DNA of 64,000 nt from Streptomyces sp. AC512_CC834 (GCF_019049325.1 NZ_JAGMUO010000034.1:221764-285763); one strand, 5' to 3'; counted from the stretch's first letter, positions 24,572 to 32,700 are shown. Notes: generated by a model from the sequence alone, not told the origin. Translations and numbers: made by a program.

Positions 24572-25387
24572 TCAGCGCTCCTTGAGCGCCTGCTCGATGG
24601 TGCGCATCACCTCGTGCAGCGGCGCGTCCGTGCGCGCCACCGTCACCAGCACCTCGCCCCGCACGGAGGCCGAGGACGCGGCCGGCCGCGCCGTCGAGGC
24701 CGTACTGCGCCCCGCCCCGATGCCCGTGCCGAACGTCTTCCGCACGATCGCGAAGGCGTGATCCAGCTCCGTCTCCACATCGCCCTGCCCGTCGGCCCGC
24801 AGCCAGCGCCGCAGCACGTGGTTGTGCGCGGTGACCACGGCGGACGCGGCGACCTCCGCCAGCAGCGGGTCGTCGTTGGCGTCGTCGTCGTGCGCGTGCT
24901 CGTCGAAGTGGCCGAGCAGATAGCGGGTGAACAGCCGCTCGTAACGGGCCACCGACGCGATCTCCGCCTCGCGCAGGGTGGGCACCTCGCGCGTCAGCTT
25001 GTAGCGGGCGACCGAGATCTCGGGCCGGGCCGCGTACATCTTCATGACTTCCTTGATGCCGCGGCACACCGTGTCGAGCGGATGCTCGTGCGCCGGCGCC
25101 GCGTTGAGCACCGCCTCGGCGCGCACCAGGGTGTCGTCGTGGTCCGGGAAGATCGCCTCTTCCTTGGAACGGAAGTGACGGAAGAAGGTGCGTCGGGCGA
25201 CCCCGGCCCGGGCCGCGATCTCGTCGACGGTGGTCGCCTCGTACCCCTTGGCCGCGAACAGCTCCATCGCCGCCGCCGCCAGTTCCCGGCGCATTTTGAG
25301 CCGCTGGGCGGCGGCCCGGCTGCCGGCCGCGCTCTCCGGCGCGTCGGACGTGGCTGAGGTACGTGAGGACTTGGCGGGCTGGGACAT
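24572..25387 (-). CDS. TetR-family transcriptional regulator
   Basis: 271-residue TetR repressor. The DNA-binding domain spans about 28-80 with the HTH in TTVDEIAARAGVARRTFFRHF, and the C-terminal ligand domain follows. The N-terminus has about 27 disordered residues (Ser/Ala-rich), and the tail about 215-245 is also Ala/Thr/Ser-rich, making it longer than the usual 190-220. The start is ATG 25387: TACGTT lies 6 nt upstream with no ribosome site, so a leaderless transcript is likely. It sits between the ethylmalonyl-CoA operon and the 3-hydroxybutyryl-CoA dehydrogenase, all on the same strand, and probably controls one or both in response to an acyl-CoA. Confidence 0.93.
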   Translation of the reverse strand: MSQPAKSSRTSATSDAPESAAGSRAAAQRLKMRRELAAAAMELFAAKGYEATTVDEIAARAGVARRTFFRHFRSKEEAIFPDHDDTLVRAEAVLNAAPAHEHPLDTVCRGIKEVMKMYAARPEISVARYKLTREVPTLREAEIASVARYERLFTRYLLGHFDEHAHDDDANDDPLLAEVAASAVVTAHNHVLRRWLRADGQGDVETELDHAFAIVRKTFGTGIGAGRSTASTARPAASSASVRGEVLVTVARTDAPLHEVMRTIEQALKER

Positions 25388-25393
25388 GACCCG

Positions 25394-25423
25394 AACGTAC
25401 TGCATGTGTGCGCAATCATGCGC
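25394..25423 (-). promoter_or_regulatory. TetR gene -10 box and adjacent inverted repeat
   Basis: TACGTT (25399-25394) 6 nt before the ATG indicates a leaderless start. GCGCA (25410-25414) and TGCGC (25419-25423), separated by 4 nt, lie where spacer and -35 would be, suggesting autoregulation. The sequence differs from the palindrome in the ccr promoter. Confidence 0.4.
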
Positions 25424-25436
25424 GTGACCGGGGATT

Positions 25437-25459
25437 CCCCCGCCCGCGCGGGGCGGGGG
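25437..25459 (-). terminator. GC hairpin after the double dehydrogenase gene
   Basis: CCCCCGCCC (25437-25445) / GGGCGGGGG (25451-25459), 9-bp stem and 5-nt loop, about 90 nt past the stop codon at 25551 and before the TetR promoter. No U tract. Confidence 0.5.
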
Positions 25460-25550
25460 AGAACAGCCCGCCGCGGGCGGGGGAGACCCGGCCGGATCGA
25501 GCAGTCCGCCCCAGTCCTCCTCCTCGGACCGGAACCCGTCGCCCGGTCGC

Positions 25551-27356
25551 TCAGCGGCGGGCATGTTCGCGGAAGCCGCGGCCCGTCTTGCGGCCGAGGC
25601 AGCCCGCGGCCACCAGATGCTCGAGCAGCGGTGCCGGGGCCAGCCCCGGGTCGCGGAACTCCCGGTGCAGGACCTTCTCGATGGCGAGCGACACGTCGAG
25701 CCCGACCACGTCGAGCAGCTCGAAGGGGCCCATCGGGTAGCCGCCGCCCAGCTTCATCGCCGCGTCGATGTCGTCGAGCGTCGCGTAGTGCTCCTGCACC
25801 ATCTTGACCGCGTTGTTGAGGTACGGGAACAGCAGCGCGTTCACGATGAACCCGGCCCGGTCACCGCAGTCCACGGCGTGCTTGCGGACCTTGGCGCACA
25901 CCTCGTGGACGGTGGCGTGCACGTCGTCCGCCGTCAGCACGGTGCGGACCACCTCGACCAGCTTCATGGCCGGCGCCGGGTTGAAGAAGTGCATGCCGAT
26001 CACGTCCTGCGGGCGCGAGGTGGCGCGGGCGCAGGCGACGACCGGCAGGGAGGACGTCGTGGTGGCCAGCACCGCGCCCGGCCTGCAGACCTTGTCCAGC
26101 GTGGCGAAGAGCTGCCGCTTCACCTCCAGGTCCTCGGCGACCGCCTCGACGGCCAGGTCGACGTCGGCGAAGTCGTCGTACGTCCCCGTCGGCGTGATCC
26201 GCTCCAGCGTCCGCGCGGCGGCCTCGGCGGTCAGCCGGCCCTTGTCCACGCCGCGCGCCAGGGACTTGCCGATCCGGGCCTTGGCCGTCCGCGCCTTCTC
26301 CGCGCTGCGCGCGGCCAGCACCACCTCATACCCGGCCTTGGCGAACACCTCCGCGATGCCGGACGCCATGGTGCCCGAACCGGCCACGCCCACCGCGCCG
26401 ACCGGGCGCCCGGCGACCGGGTCGCCGCCCTCGCGCGGGGTCAGGGCGTCCGGCACGACGACCGCGCTGCCCGGCGCCTCGTAGGTGTAGAAGCCGCGCC
26501 CCGCCTTGCGTCCCGTCAGGCCCGCCTCGCTGAGCTGCCTGAGGATCGGCGCCGGGGCGTGCAGCCGGTCGCGGGAGGCGGCGTACATGGCCTCCAGGAC
26601 CGTACGCGCCGTGTCGACGCCGACCAGGTCGAGCAGGGCCAGCGGCCCCATCGGCAGCCCGCAGCCGAGCCGCATCGCGGCGTCGATGTCCTCGCGGGAG
26701 GCGTAGTTCGCCTCGTACATCGCTGCGGCCTGGTTGAGATAGCCGAACAGCAGGCCGTCCGCGACGAACCCGGGCCGGTCCCCGACGGCGACGGGCTCCT
26801 TGCCGAGGTCGAGGGCGAGGTCGGTGACGGCCGCGACGGCGGCCGGCGCGGTCAGCACCGAGGAGACCACCTCGACCAGCTTCATCGCCGGTGCCGGGTT
26901 GAAGAAGTGCAGGCCGAGCACGCGCTCCGGGCGGGCCGAGTCGGCGGCCAGCCGCGTGACGGACAGGGCGTTGGTGCCGGTCGCCAGGATGGTCTGCGGG
27001 CGCACGATCCCGTCCAGCTCCCGCAAGACCTGCTGCTTGACCTCGTACGTCTCCGGGACCACCTCGATCACCAGGTCGGCGTCGGCCGCCGCCCGCAGGT
27101 CGGTGGAGGTGTCGAAGCGCCCCAGGGCGCCGGCGCGCTCCTGCTCGGTCAGGCGCCCGCGCTCCACGGCCCGGGCGGTGGAGGACTCCAGCGCGGCGAC
27201 CGCCCTGGCGGCCTGCGCCTCGCTGACGTCGACGCCGACGACGGCCCGGCCGGCCCTGGCGAGGACCTCGGCGATGCCGGTGCCCATCGTGCCGAGGCCG
27301 ACGACGGCAATGGTCCGGAACGGGGACAGAGGGGTGTCGGACAGGGGAGTGGCCAT
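25551..27356 (-). CDS. tandem-duplicated 3-hydroxyacyl(butyryl)-CoA dehydrogenase
   Basis: 601 residues made of two complete 3-hydroxybutyryl-CoA dehydrogenase units. Unit 1 (about 10-295) opens with TIAVVGLGTMGTGIAEVLARAG and unit 2 (about 325-600) with AVGVAGSGTMASGIAEVFAKAG; both contain the catalytic-His phrase HFFNPAPAMKLVEVV and the YPMGPFELLD or LPMGPLALLD helix with downstream KxGRGFYTYE or KTGRGFREH. Both halves keep the active-site His and Glu and look catalytic. The enzyme reduces acetoacetyl-CoA to 3-hydroxybutyryl-CoA (or reverses this), the step before crotonyl-CoA, which fits its place next to ccr. The ATG at 27356 has GGAG upstream. Confidence 0.93.
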   Translation of the reverse strand: MATPLSDTPLSPFRTIAVVGLGTMGTGIAEVLARAGRAVVGVDVSEAQAARAVAALESSTARAVERGRLTEQERAGALGRFDTSTDLRAAADADLVIEVVPETYEVKQQVLRELDGIVRPQTILATGTNALSVTRLAADSARPERVLGLHFFNPAPAMKLVEVVSSVLTAPAAVAAVTDLALDLGKEPVAVGDRPGFVADGLLFGYLNQAAAMYEANYASREDIDAAMRLGCGLPMGPLALLDLVGVDTARTVLEAMYAASRDRLHAPAPILRQLSEAGLTGRKAGRGFYTYEAPGSAVVVPDALTPREGGDPVAGRPVGAVGVAGSGTMASGIAEVFAKAGYEVVLAARSAEKARTAKARIGKSLARGVDKGRLTAEAAARTLERITPTGTYDDFADVDLAVEAVAEDLEVKRQLFATLDKVCRPGAVLATTTSSLPVVACARATSRPQDVIGMHFFNPAPAMKLVEVVRTVLTADDVHATVHEVCAKVRKHAVDCGDRAGFIVNALLFPYLNNAVKMVQEHYATLDDIDAAMKLGGGYPMGPFELLDVVGLDVSLAIEKVLHREFRDPGLAPAPLLEHLVAAGCLGRKTGRGFREHARR

Positions 27357-27580
27357 CGCGGGACTCCAGGAATGAGGGTGACGACGGGAACACGCCCGGT
27401 TGCGCCGAGGGCGCACCGGGTGCGTGAGGAGAGGAAAAGGGAGTGCGGGTGCCGCCGGGCCGACCGGCGCACACGCCCGGTGCCGTCGCGGAGGGCGTGC
27501 ACACGCCCGCCGGGCGGCGGTGTCCGACCGGCCCTGTCCCGAGGCCGAGCCGTACGTGCGGTACCAGGGGTACCTGGCAC

Positions 27581-27616
27581 CTGGGGCACCTGGGGCACCT
27601 GGGGTACCTGGGGTAC
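27581..27616. repeat. 9-bp tandem repeat, four units
   Basis: CTGGGGCAC at 27581-27589 and 27590-27598, then CTGGGGTAC at 27599-27607 and 27608-27616; a degenerate CTGGCAC precedes it. The units differ pairwise by a single C/T, so the array grew by at least two duplication steps. Noncoding. Confidence 0.9.
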
Positions 27617-27769
27617 CGAACCGACTGCTCTCCCGGTGGCCGTGTCACCAGACCACCGTGAGGAGTTGCTGCGAGTGGGTGACTCGCTCGTCTGAGGTTA
27701 ACTCGCCGGTAACGAGCGCGCCAGCCCCCGGTGTTCGTGATGTACGTCCCACGCCCGGCGTGACGCCCC

Positions 27770-27775
27770 TAACCT
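27770..27775 (+). promoter_or_regulatory. -10 box of leaderless HEAT-repeat gene
   Basis: TAACCT, then 7 nt, then the ATG at 27783. No Shine-Dalgarno sequence. The spacing fits transcription starting at the start codon; no clear -35 is seen. Confidence 0.5.
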
Positions 27776-27782
27776 CGGTGTC

Positions 27783-28376
27783 ATGGACGAAGAGTTGCGA
27801 GTGCTCACGGAGCGCTTACGGGCCGAGTCGGCGGCATCGGGCGCTCCGGGTGCCTCGGCGGCGTACGACCGTCTCGTGGCGACCGGGGACCACGACGAGC
27901 TGGCCGGGGTGCTCGGCGAGCCGGGACATCCGCTCTGGGCCCGGGAACTGGCCGCCTTCCGGCTGGGCGTCGCGGGGGACCGGCGGGCCTTCGAGTCCCT
28001 CGTGCTGCTGCTGAACCACCGCGACCCACCGCGCTGCGCCGCCGCCGCCCACGCCCTGGCCCGCCTCGGCGACCCGCGCACCGCCCGCGCCGCCGCCGCC
28101 CTCGCCACCAACGAACTGCGGGTCGCCTACGCCCTGCACCCGGTGCGGCTGCTGGTCGAGCTGCGGTCCCCCGAGGCGGTGCCCGCCCTGATCACCACGC
28201 TGGAGCGCCGGCTGCGCCCGCACGACCCGTACCGGCGCGTGGCGCTCGCCTGCGTCGAGGGGCTCGGCGCCCTCGGCGACGACCGGGCGGGACCCGTACT
28301 GAACGACGCGCTCGCCCACCCGGCGCTGGCCCAGGCGGCGGTGCGGGCGCTGGCGCGCATCCCGGGACAGCGGTGA
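27783..28376 (+). CDS. HEAT-repeat protein with an early TTA codon
   Basis: 197-residue all-helical protein. Residues about 50-190 form HEAT/PBS-lyase-type repeats (RELAAFRLGVAGDRRAFESLVLLL; AAAHALARLGDPRTARAAAAL; VALACVEGLGALGDDRAGPVL), a scaffold for protein contacts. No enzymatic motif is present. Codon 12 (27816-27818) is TTA, the rare leucine codon read by the bldA tRNA in Streptomyces, so translation may depend on developmental state. I noticed no other in-frame TTA in the window. The start lacks a ribosome site and sits 7 nt after TAACCT. The gene converges on a GNAT gene with 22 bp between stops. The partner is unknown. Confidence 0.85.
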   Translation: MDEELRVLTERLRAESAASGAPGASAAYDRLVATGDHDELAGVLGEPGHPLWARELAAFRLGVAGDRRAFESLVLLLNHRDPPRCAAAAHALARLGDPRTARAAAALATNELRVAYALHPVRLLVELRSPEAVPALITTLERRLRPHDPYRRVALACVEGLGALGDDRAGPVLNDALAHPALAQAAVRALARIPGQR

Positions 28377-28398
28377 ACGGCCAGCCGGTCCAGTCGGC

Positions 28399-28941
28399 TC
28401 AGTCGGCTCGGCCGGTCAGGTCGGTGGCGTACCGGACCTCCGGCACCTCGGCCCCCTCCACCTCGAAGGGCTCCTCGGTGCCGTCCGCACCGAAACCGGA
28501 CCGTTCGTAGAACCGCCGGGCGCGGGCGTTGCCCTTGAGCACCCACAGGAGCATGCGCGCGTGCCCGGCGGTCGCGCACCGGCGCACCGACTCCCGGAGC
28601 AGGGCCTGCCCGACGCCGGTGCCGAACCGCCCGGTGTCGACGTAGAGGGCGTACAACTCGGCGTCGGCGGTGCGTTGTTCACCGTCCCGGTAGGGGCCGT
28701 GGCAGGCCCAGCCGACGACTTCACCGCCGGCGTCCTCGGCGACCAGGTTCACCACGTCGTGCGGAGCCCGCTCGAACAAGGCGCGGCGGCGCCCGGCGTC
28801 CTCGGCGGCGTCCAGGGCGTCGAGGTACTGCTGCGGCATCAGGCCGCGGTAGGCGGTCCGCCAGCCCCGGACACGGATCTCCGACACCCGGCCGCAGTCG
28901 GCCAACGTCATCTCCCGCACCCGCACCGGCGAGCTGCTCAC
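28399..28941 (-). CDS. GNAT-family N-acetyltransferase
   Basis: 180-residue acetyltransferase using acetyl-CoA. The GNAT core is seen in ELYALYVDTGRFGTGVGQALLRE (motif A with the R/Q-x-x-G-x-G/A type loop GRFGTGVG, about 106-128) and NARARRFYERSGFGADG (motif B, about 141-157). The substrate is unknown. The GTG at 28941 overlaps the RidA stop as GTGA, so it is translated after ridA in a two-gene operon. A much longer in-frame ORF exists upstream but is antisense shadow of ridA. Confidence 0.9.
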   Translation of the reverse strand: MSSSPVRVREMTLADCGRVSEIRVRGWRTAYRGLMPQQYLDALDAAEDAGRRRALFERAPHDVVNLVAEDAGGEVVGWACHGPYRDGEQRTADAELYALYVDTGRFGTGVGQALLRESVRRCATAGHARMLLWVLKGNARARRFYERSGFGADGTEEPFEVEGAEVPEVRYATDLTGRAD

Positions 28942-29336
28942 GGGGCCACGACCGCGAACGCCTCGATCTCCATGAGGAACTCCGGCCGGACCAGCGCGGC
29001 CACCTGCACCGCCGAGGCGGCGGGCAGCCGGTCGTCGGGTATGTGCTCGGCGCGGGCCGCGCGGATCGCGGCCATGTGCGCCACGTCCGTGACGAAGAAG
29101 GTCAGCTTCACCACGTCGTCGAAGGTCGCTCCGGCCGCGGCCAGACACCGGCGCAGGTTCTCGAAGACCTGGCGGGCCTGGACCGCGGCGTCGCCCTCGC
29201 CGACCACCTTGCCGTCCTCGTCCAGGGCGAGCTGCCCCGAGACGGCCACGAACCGTCCGGTGCCGAGGACGACATGGGTGTACTGGGCGGCGGGCGCGAC
29301 GCCCTCGGGAGCGGAGATCCTGGTCAGCTCACTCAT
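28938..29336 (-). CDS. RidA/YjgF/UK114-family enamine/imine deaminase-like protein
   Basis: Small trimeric-fold protein, 132 residues. RidA members hydrolyse reactive 2-aminoacrylate and related imines, although many paralogues have other substrates. Seen: QYTHVVLGTGRFVAVSGQLALDEDGKVV near the N-terminus, the VQARQVFENLRRCLAAAG helix and the conserved arginine region AIRAARAEHI with a Pro five residues on. The start is ATG 29336 (MSELTR); six residues of in-frame extension are discounted. It is first gene of the ridA-GNAT pair. Confidence 0.92.
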   Translation of the reverse strand: MSELTRISAPEGVAPAAQYTHVVLGTGRFVAVSGQLALDEDGKVVGEGDAAVQARQVFENLRRCLAAAGATFDDVVKLTFFVTDVAHMAAIRAARAEHIPDDRLPAASAVQVAALVRPEFLMEIEAFAVVAP

Positions 29337-29379
29337 GCGTCCATCCTGGACCACGGCACTGACAACACTCCCCCGAGGG

Positions 29380-30993
29380 TCAGCGCCGGAAGCCCAGCAG
29401 CCCGTGCAGGGTCGAACCGCGTGAGGACGTCGAAGCCGCCTTGGACTCCAGCGGCTTCGGGTCGGGCAGCGCCGGGCACACCGCGTCCGCCTCGCCGTCG
29501 CCGCGCGGTACGGTGCCGTCGGTCAGGTACGCGGCCAGGTGCTCGTCCAGGCAGGCGTTCCCGCTCAGCGTGATGCCGTGGTTCCCGCCGCCCTCCTCGA
29601 CCACCAGGCTCGAGCCGCGCAGCAGCCGGTGCGCGGTGACGCCGCCCTCGTACGGGGTGGCCGCGTCGCCCGTCGCCTGGAACAGCAGCACCGGGGGCAG
29701 TTCACCGTTGGTGACGTCCACCGGCCGCCGGGGCTCCGTGGGCCAGAACGCGCACGGCGCGTTGTACCAGACGTTGTTCCACACCATGAACGGCGCCTTC
29801 TCGTACACGTCCCAGTTGTCGTCGCGCCACTCGTCCCAGTCCCGCGGCCAGCCGGCGTCGCGGCACTGCACCGCGGTGTACACGCTGTAGCCGTTGTCCC
29901 CGGACGCGTCCAGCGCGCCGAAGTTGTCGTACGCCTCCACGAGCGGGTCGGGGTCCCGGTCGTTGACGTACGAGGCGAACGCCTCCGCCAGGTAGGGCCA
30001 GTAGCCGTTGTAGTAGCCGCCGGGGATGAAGGTGTCCTCCAGCTCCGAGGCGCCGACCTTCCCTCCCGCGGGCTCCTTCGCCAGCGCCGCCCGCATTGCG
30101 TACCAGGCGGACTCGATCCGCTCCGGGTCGGTGCCAAGACCGTACGCCGCGTCGTGCTCGGCGATCCAGGCGAGGAACGCGCGGTGGCGGTCGTTGAAGG
30201 CGAGGTCCTGGTTGAGGTTGGCGTCGTACCAGACGTCGGTCGGATCGACGACGGAGTCCAGGACCAGGCGCCGTACCCGGTCCGGGTGGAGCTTGGCGTA
30301 GACGGCGCCCAGGTAGGTGCCGTACGAGTACCCGAAGTAGTTGATCTTCTGTGAGCCGAGCGCCTCGCGGATCACGTCCAGGTCCCGCGCGGCGCTGACC
30401 GTGTCGATGTACGGCAAGACGTCCGCGTACTTCTTCCCGCAGGCGTCGGCGAAGGACTTCGCGCGCGTGAGGTTGGCCCGTTCGACCTCCGGCGTGTCCG
30501 GCAGCGATTCGGGACGCACCGGGTCGAAGTGGCCCGGCCGGCAGTCCAGCGCCGGGGTGCTCTTTCCCACACCGCGCGGGTCGAAGCCGATGACGTCGTA
30601 CTGGGCCGCCACCTTCTCGGGCAGCGAGGACGCCACGAAGCCGGCGAGCGTCAGCCCGCTGCCGCCGGGACCGCCGGGGTTCACCAGCAGAGGGCCCTGG
30701 TACTTCTCGGCGGTGTGCGGGACGCGGGACAGCGCCAGGGTGAGCTGTCTGCCGCGCGGCCGCGCGTGGTCGAGCGGCACCTCGACGGAGGCGCACTGGA
30801 GCGTCGGGTAGTCGTCCGTCGCGCACTTCTTCCAGTGCAGGTCCGCGGCGGGCGCGGTGGACGCGACGGATGTGACGGACGCGGTGGACGCCGTCCGTAG
30901 GGGCCGCGGTGCGCTCGCGTCGGCGGGAACGGCCGTGACGGTCCCGGCGGCGATGACGGCGGCGCCGCACAGCACGGCTGCGCGTTGTCTCAT
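29380..30993 (-). CDS. secreted alpha/beta-hydrolase, tripeptidyl aminopeptidase type (S33)
   Basis: 537-residue exported serine peptidase. Signal peptide: MRQRAAVLCGAAVIAAGTVT then VPADASA, cleavage near 26-28. The alpha/beta-hydrolase core has VNPGGPGGSGL (oxyanion region), FDPRGVGKSTPALDC, the nucleophile elbow GYSYGTYLG (Ser in GxSxG), and late Asp/His elements ATGDAATPYEGG and GGGNHGITLSGNACLDEHLAAYL in a TAP-type C-terminal domain. Streptomyces Tap enzymes remove N-terminal tripeptides from extracellular proteins. The ATG at 30993 has GGAGG 7 nt upstream. It probably has its own transcript; the 198-bp upstream region contains a CCCAATTGGG palindrome. Confidence 0.93.
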   Translation of the reverse strand: MRQRAAVLCGAAVIAAGTVTAVPADASAPRPLRTASTASVTSVASTAPAADLHWKKCATDDYPTLQCASVEVPLDHARPRGRQLTLALSRVPHTAEKYQGPLLVNPGGPGGSGLTLAGFVASSLPEKVAAQYDVIGFDPRGVGKSTPALDCRPGHFDPVRPESLPDTPEVERANLTRAKSFADACGKKYADVLPYIDTVSAARDLDVIREALGSQKINYFGYSYGTYLGAVYAKLHPDRVRRLVLDSVVDPTDVWYDANLNQDLAFNDRHRAFLAWIAEHDAAYGLGTDPERIESAWYAMRAALAKEPAGGKVGASELEDTFIPGGYYNGYWPYLAEAFASYVNDRDPDPLVEAYDNFGALDASGDNGYSVYTAVQCRDAGWPRDWDEWRDDNWDVYEKAPFMVWNNVWYNAPCAFWPTEPRRPVDVTNGELPPVLLFQATGDAATPYEGGVTAHRLLRGSSLVVEEGGGNHGITLSGNACLDEHLAAYLTDGTVPRGDGEADAVCPALPDPKPLESKAASTSSRGSTLHGLLGFRR

Positions 30994-31109
30994 GGCGTCC
31001 TCCAGGACTCCCGGGACGGAGAGGCTGCGGGTCGGTCCGCGCGGTGCGCGGTCCTCGCCGCATCGTCCCGGGGAGCGCTCCCCGAAGAACACGTTCAGTC
31101 GATACTTGA

Positions 31110-31119
31110 CCCAATTGGG
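31110..31119. promoter_or_regulatory. palindrome CCCAATTGGG upstream of the aminopeptidase
   Basis: Perfect 10-bp palindrome about 117 nt before the aminopeptidase start, in an AT-richer patch of the 198-bp intergenic space. Possibly an operator; no regulator family is recognised. Confidence 0.3.
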
Positions 31120-31191
31120 CCGGAAGAAGCCCTCCAATGCGCAGGGGCGAGCGCTCGTGGTCGCATGCTCGTGGACGAGCCGGTGCGGCCG

Positions 31192-31491
31192 TCAGAGCCC
31201 GAGGCCGCCCGCGACCGAGACCTCCTGCTTGGTGAACTTCCCCGTCAGCATCGGCATGGCCCTACCGACGGCGTCCTTCGCCTCGGGCAGTTCCAGCGAG
31301 GCGTCGTGATGAGCCTTGGTCTTCCACACCTCGGTCACCCAGACCGTCGTCTCGTCGTCGTCGGACAGGCCCACGACGTAGAGGTCGCACCCCGCTTCCC
31401 GCAGACCGTCGGCGGCGCTCAGGAGGATGGAGACGACATCGTCGCGGAAACCGGCCCGGGTCTCCATGGACGCGATGCAGCCGTAGGTCAT
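31192..31491 (-). CDS. antibiotic biosynthesis monooxygenase (ABM/YgiN-fold) protein
   Basis: 99-residue dimeric ferredoxin-like alpha/beta barrel protein. The family hallmark pattern is the early strand YGCIASMETRAG, a helix (FRDDVVSILLSAADGLREAG), then DLYVVGLSDDDETTVWVTEVWKTKAHHDASLELP, in which the TEVWKTKAHHDASL stretch is typical of YgiN-like quinol monooxygenases. The natural substrate is unknown. The start ATG at 31491 lies 11 bp after the radical SAM gene, so the two are cotranscribed; a very long in-frame ORF upstream is shadow. Confidence 0.9.
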   Translation of the reverse strand: MTYGCIASMETRAGFRDDVVSILLSAADGLREAGCDLYVVGLSDDDETTVWVTEVWKTKAHHDASLELPEAKDAVGRAMPMLTGKFTKQEVSVAGGLGL

Positions 31492-31502
31492 GCGGGCACC
31501 TC

Positions 31503-32540
31503 TCAGATGAGTGAAAGCTGGATCGGCTCGGATGTTACGGGCTGGACCGGGTCCGGCTCGGCGATCCGCCTCGGCATCCCCGCGCGCGTGGGTCCGATGC
31601 CGTACTCGCGGGCCAGGTCGTGCACCTGACGCGTGATCCGGCGCTGGTACCACTTCGGGGCGTAGGCGCCCTCCGCGTACAGCCGCTCGTAGCGGCGCAC
31701 CAGGTGCGGGTGGTGCTGTGCGAGCCAGGCCATGAACCACTCCCGGGCGCCCGGCCGCAGATGCAGCACCAGGGGTGTCACCGACGTGGCGCCGGCGGCG
31801 GCGATCGCCCGCACGGTCGCGCGCAGTTGGGCCGGTTCGTCGCCGAGGAAGGGGATGACCGGCGCCATCAGCACGCCGCAGCCGATGCCGCGCTCGCCGA
31901 GGGCCCGTACGACCTCCAGCCGGCGTTCCGGCGCCGGGGTGCCCGGCTCCACGGTGCGCCACAGCTCCTCGTCGGTGAAGCCGACGGACACCGAGATGCC
32001 CACGTCCGTCACCCGTGCCGCCCGCGTCAGCAGGTCCAGGTCGCGCAGGATCAGCGTGCCCTTGGTCAGGATCGAGAAGGGGTTGGCCCGCTCGGTGAGG
32101 GCCTCGATGATGCCCGGCATCAGCCGGTAGCGGCCCTCGGCGCGCTGGTAGCAGTCGACGTTGGTGCCCATCGCGACGTGCTCGCCCTGCCAGCGGCGCG
32201 AGGCCAGTTGGCGGCGCAGCAGTTCGGGCGCGTTCACCTTGACGACGATCTGGGAGTCGAAGCCGAGTCCCGTGTCGAGGTCGAGGTAGCTGTGCGTCTT
32301 CCTCGCGAAGCAGTAGACGCACGCGTGCGTGCAGCCCCGGTAGGGGTTCACCGTCCACTCGAACGGCATGCGCGAGGCCCCCGGCACCCGGTTGAGGATC
32401 GAGCGGGCCCGCACCTCGTGGAAGGTGATGCCTCTGAACTCGGGCGTGTCGAAGGTGCGGGTGGTGACGGCGTCCGCGCCGAACAGGGCGGTGTCCGCCG
32501 CCCGGGCGTGGTCGGAGTCCGTGAGGTTCTCCCAGCGCAT
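31503..32540 (-). CDS. radical SAM protein of the Rv2578c/SplB-like family
   Basis: 345-residue radical S-adenosylmethionine enzyme. The 4Fe-4S cluster motif CxxxCxxC is in GCTHACVYCFAR (about 70-81), followed by the SAM-binding barrel (VGISVSVGFTDEELWRTVEPG; CGVLMAPVIPFLGDEP). The family is related to spore photoproduct lyase and is widespread in actinobacteria; its reaction is not settled to my knowledge. The start ATG at 32540 has GAGGAGG 7 nt upstream. A LexA-type box abuts its -10 region (32569-32586), suggesting DNA-damage induction. The ABM gene follows in the same operon. Confidence 0.92.
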   Translation of the reverse strand: MRWENLTDSDHARAADTALFGADAVTTRTFDTPEFRGITFHEVRARSILNRVPGASRMPFEWTVNPYRGCTHACVYCFARKTHSYLDLDTGLGFDSQIVVKVNAPELLRRQLASRRWQGEHVAMGTNVDCYQRAEGRYRLMPGIIEALTERANPFSILTKGTLILRDLDLLTRAARVTDVGISVSVGFTDEELWRTVEPGTPAPERRLEVVRALGERGIGCGVLMAPVIPFLGDEPAQLRATVRAIAAAGATSVTPLVLHLRPGAREWFMAWLAQHHPHLVRRYERLYAEGAYAPKWYQRRITRQVHDLAREYGIGPTRAGMPRRIAEPDPVQPVTSEPIQLSLI

Positions 32541-32568
32541 TGAGGCCTCCTCGGTAGCACTGTCTGAC

Positions 32569-32586
32569 ACAATAGAACACTTGTTC
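32569..32586 (-). promoter_or_regulatory. LexA/SOS-like box next to a -10 element
   Basis: GAAC-ACTT-GTTC (32575-32586) matches the GAAC-N4-GTTC core of the actinobacterial SOS box. On the minus strand it is directly followed by TATTGT (32574-32569), a good -10 for the radical SAM gene, so LexA would sit between -10 and -35. The outer bases (TA...CC) do not match the full TCGAAC-N4-GTTCGA. Confidence 0.55.
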
Positions 32587-32700
32587 CCTTGATCGTGCGG
32601 GTGAGTCGTGCGAGGCCGCTTCACGCCCCCCGATTTGGTGGCCGGGCGGCGGGGTGGTTGGCTTGCCCCGACCCCGAGAACCAGGCCCTGGAGGAACCCG

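Larger units (their letters stand above)
27357..27782. other. 426-bp divergent intergenic region
   Basis: It lies between the double dehydrogenase (minus) and the HEAT-repeat gene (plus). No ORF with coding character is seen. It contains a 9-bp tandem repeat at 27581-27616 preceded by KpnI-like GGTACC palindromes (27560-27573), the direct run TTAACTCGCCGGTAA near 27697-27711, and a -10 box abutting the HEAT start. No clear promoter for the dehydrogenase was identified. Confidence 0.6.

Noticed and set aside
27640..27670. Second DasR-like half site TGGTCTGG (as CCAGACCA)
   Set aside because: Only one half matches the consensus; the other half lacks GACC at the proper spacing.
28942..29148. 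N-terminal extension of the GNAT at 28399
   Set aside because: It lies within ridA; the GTGA overlap at 28938-28941 is a convincing start.
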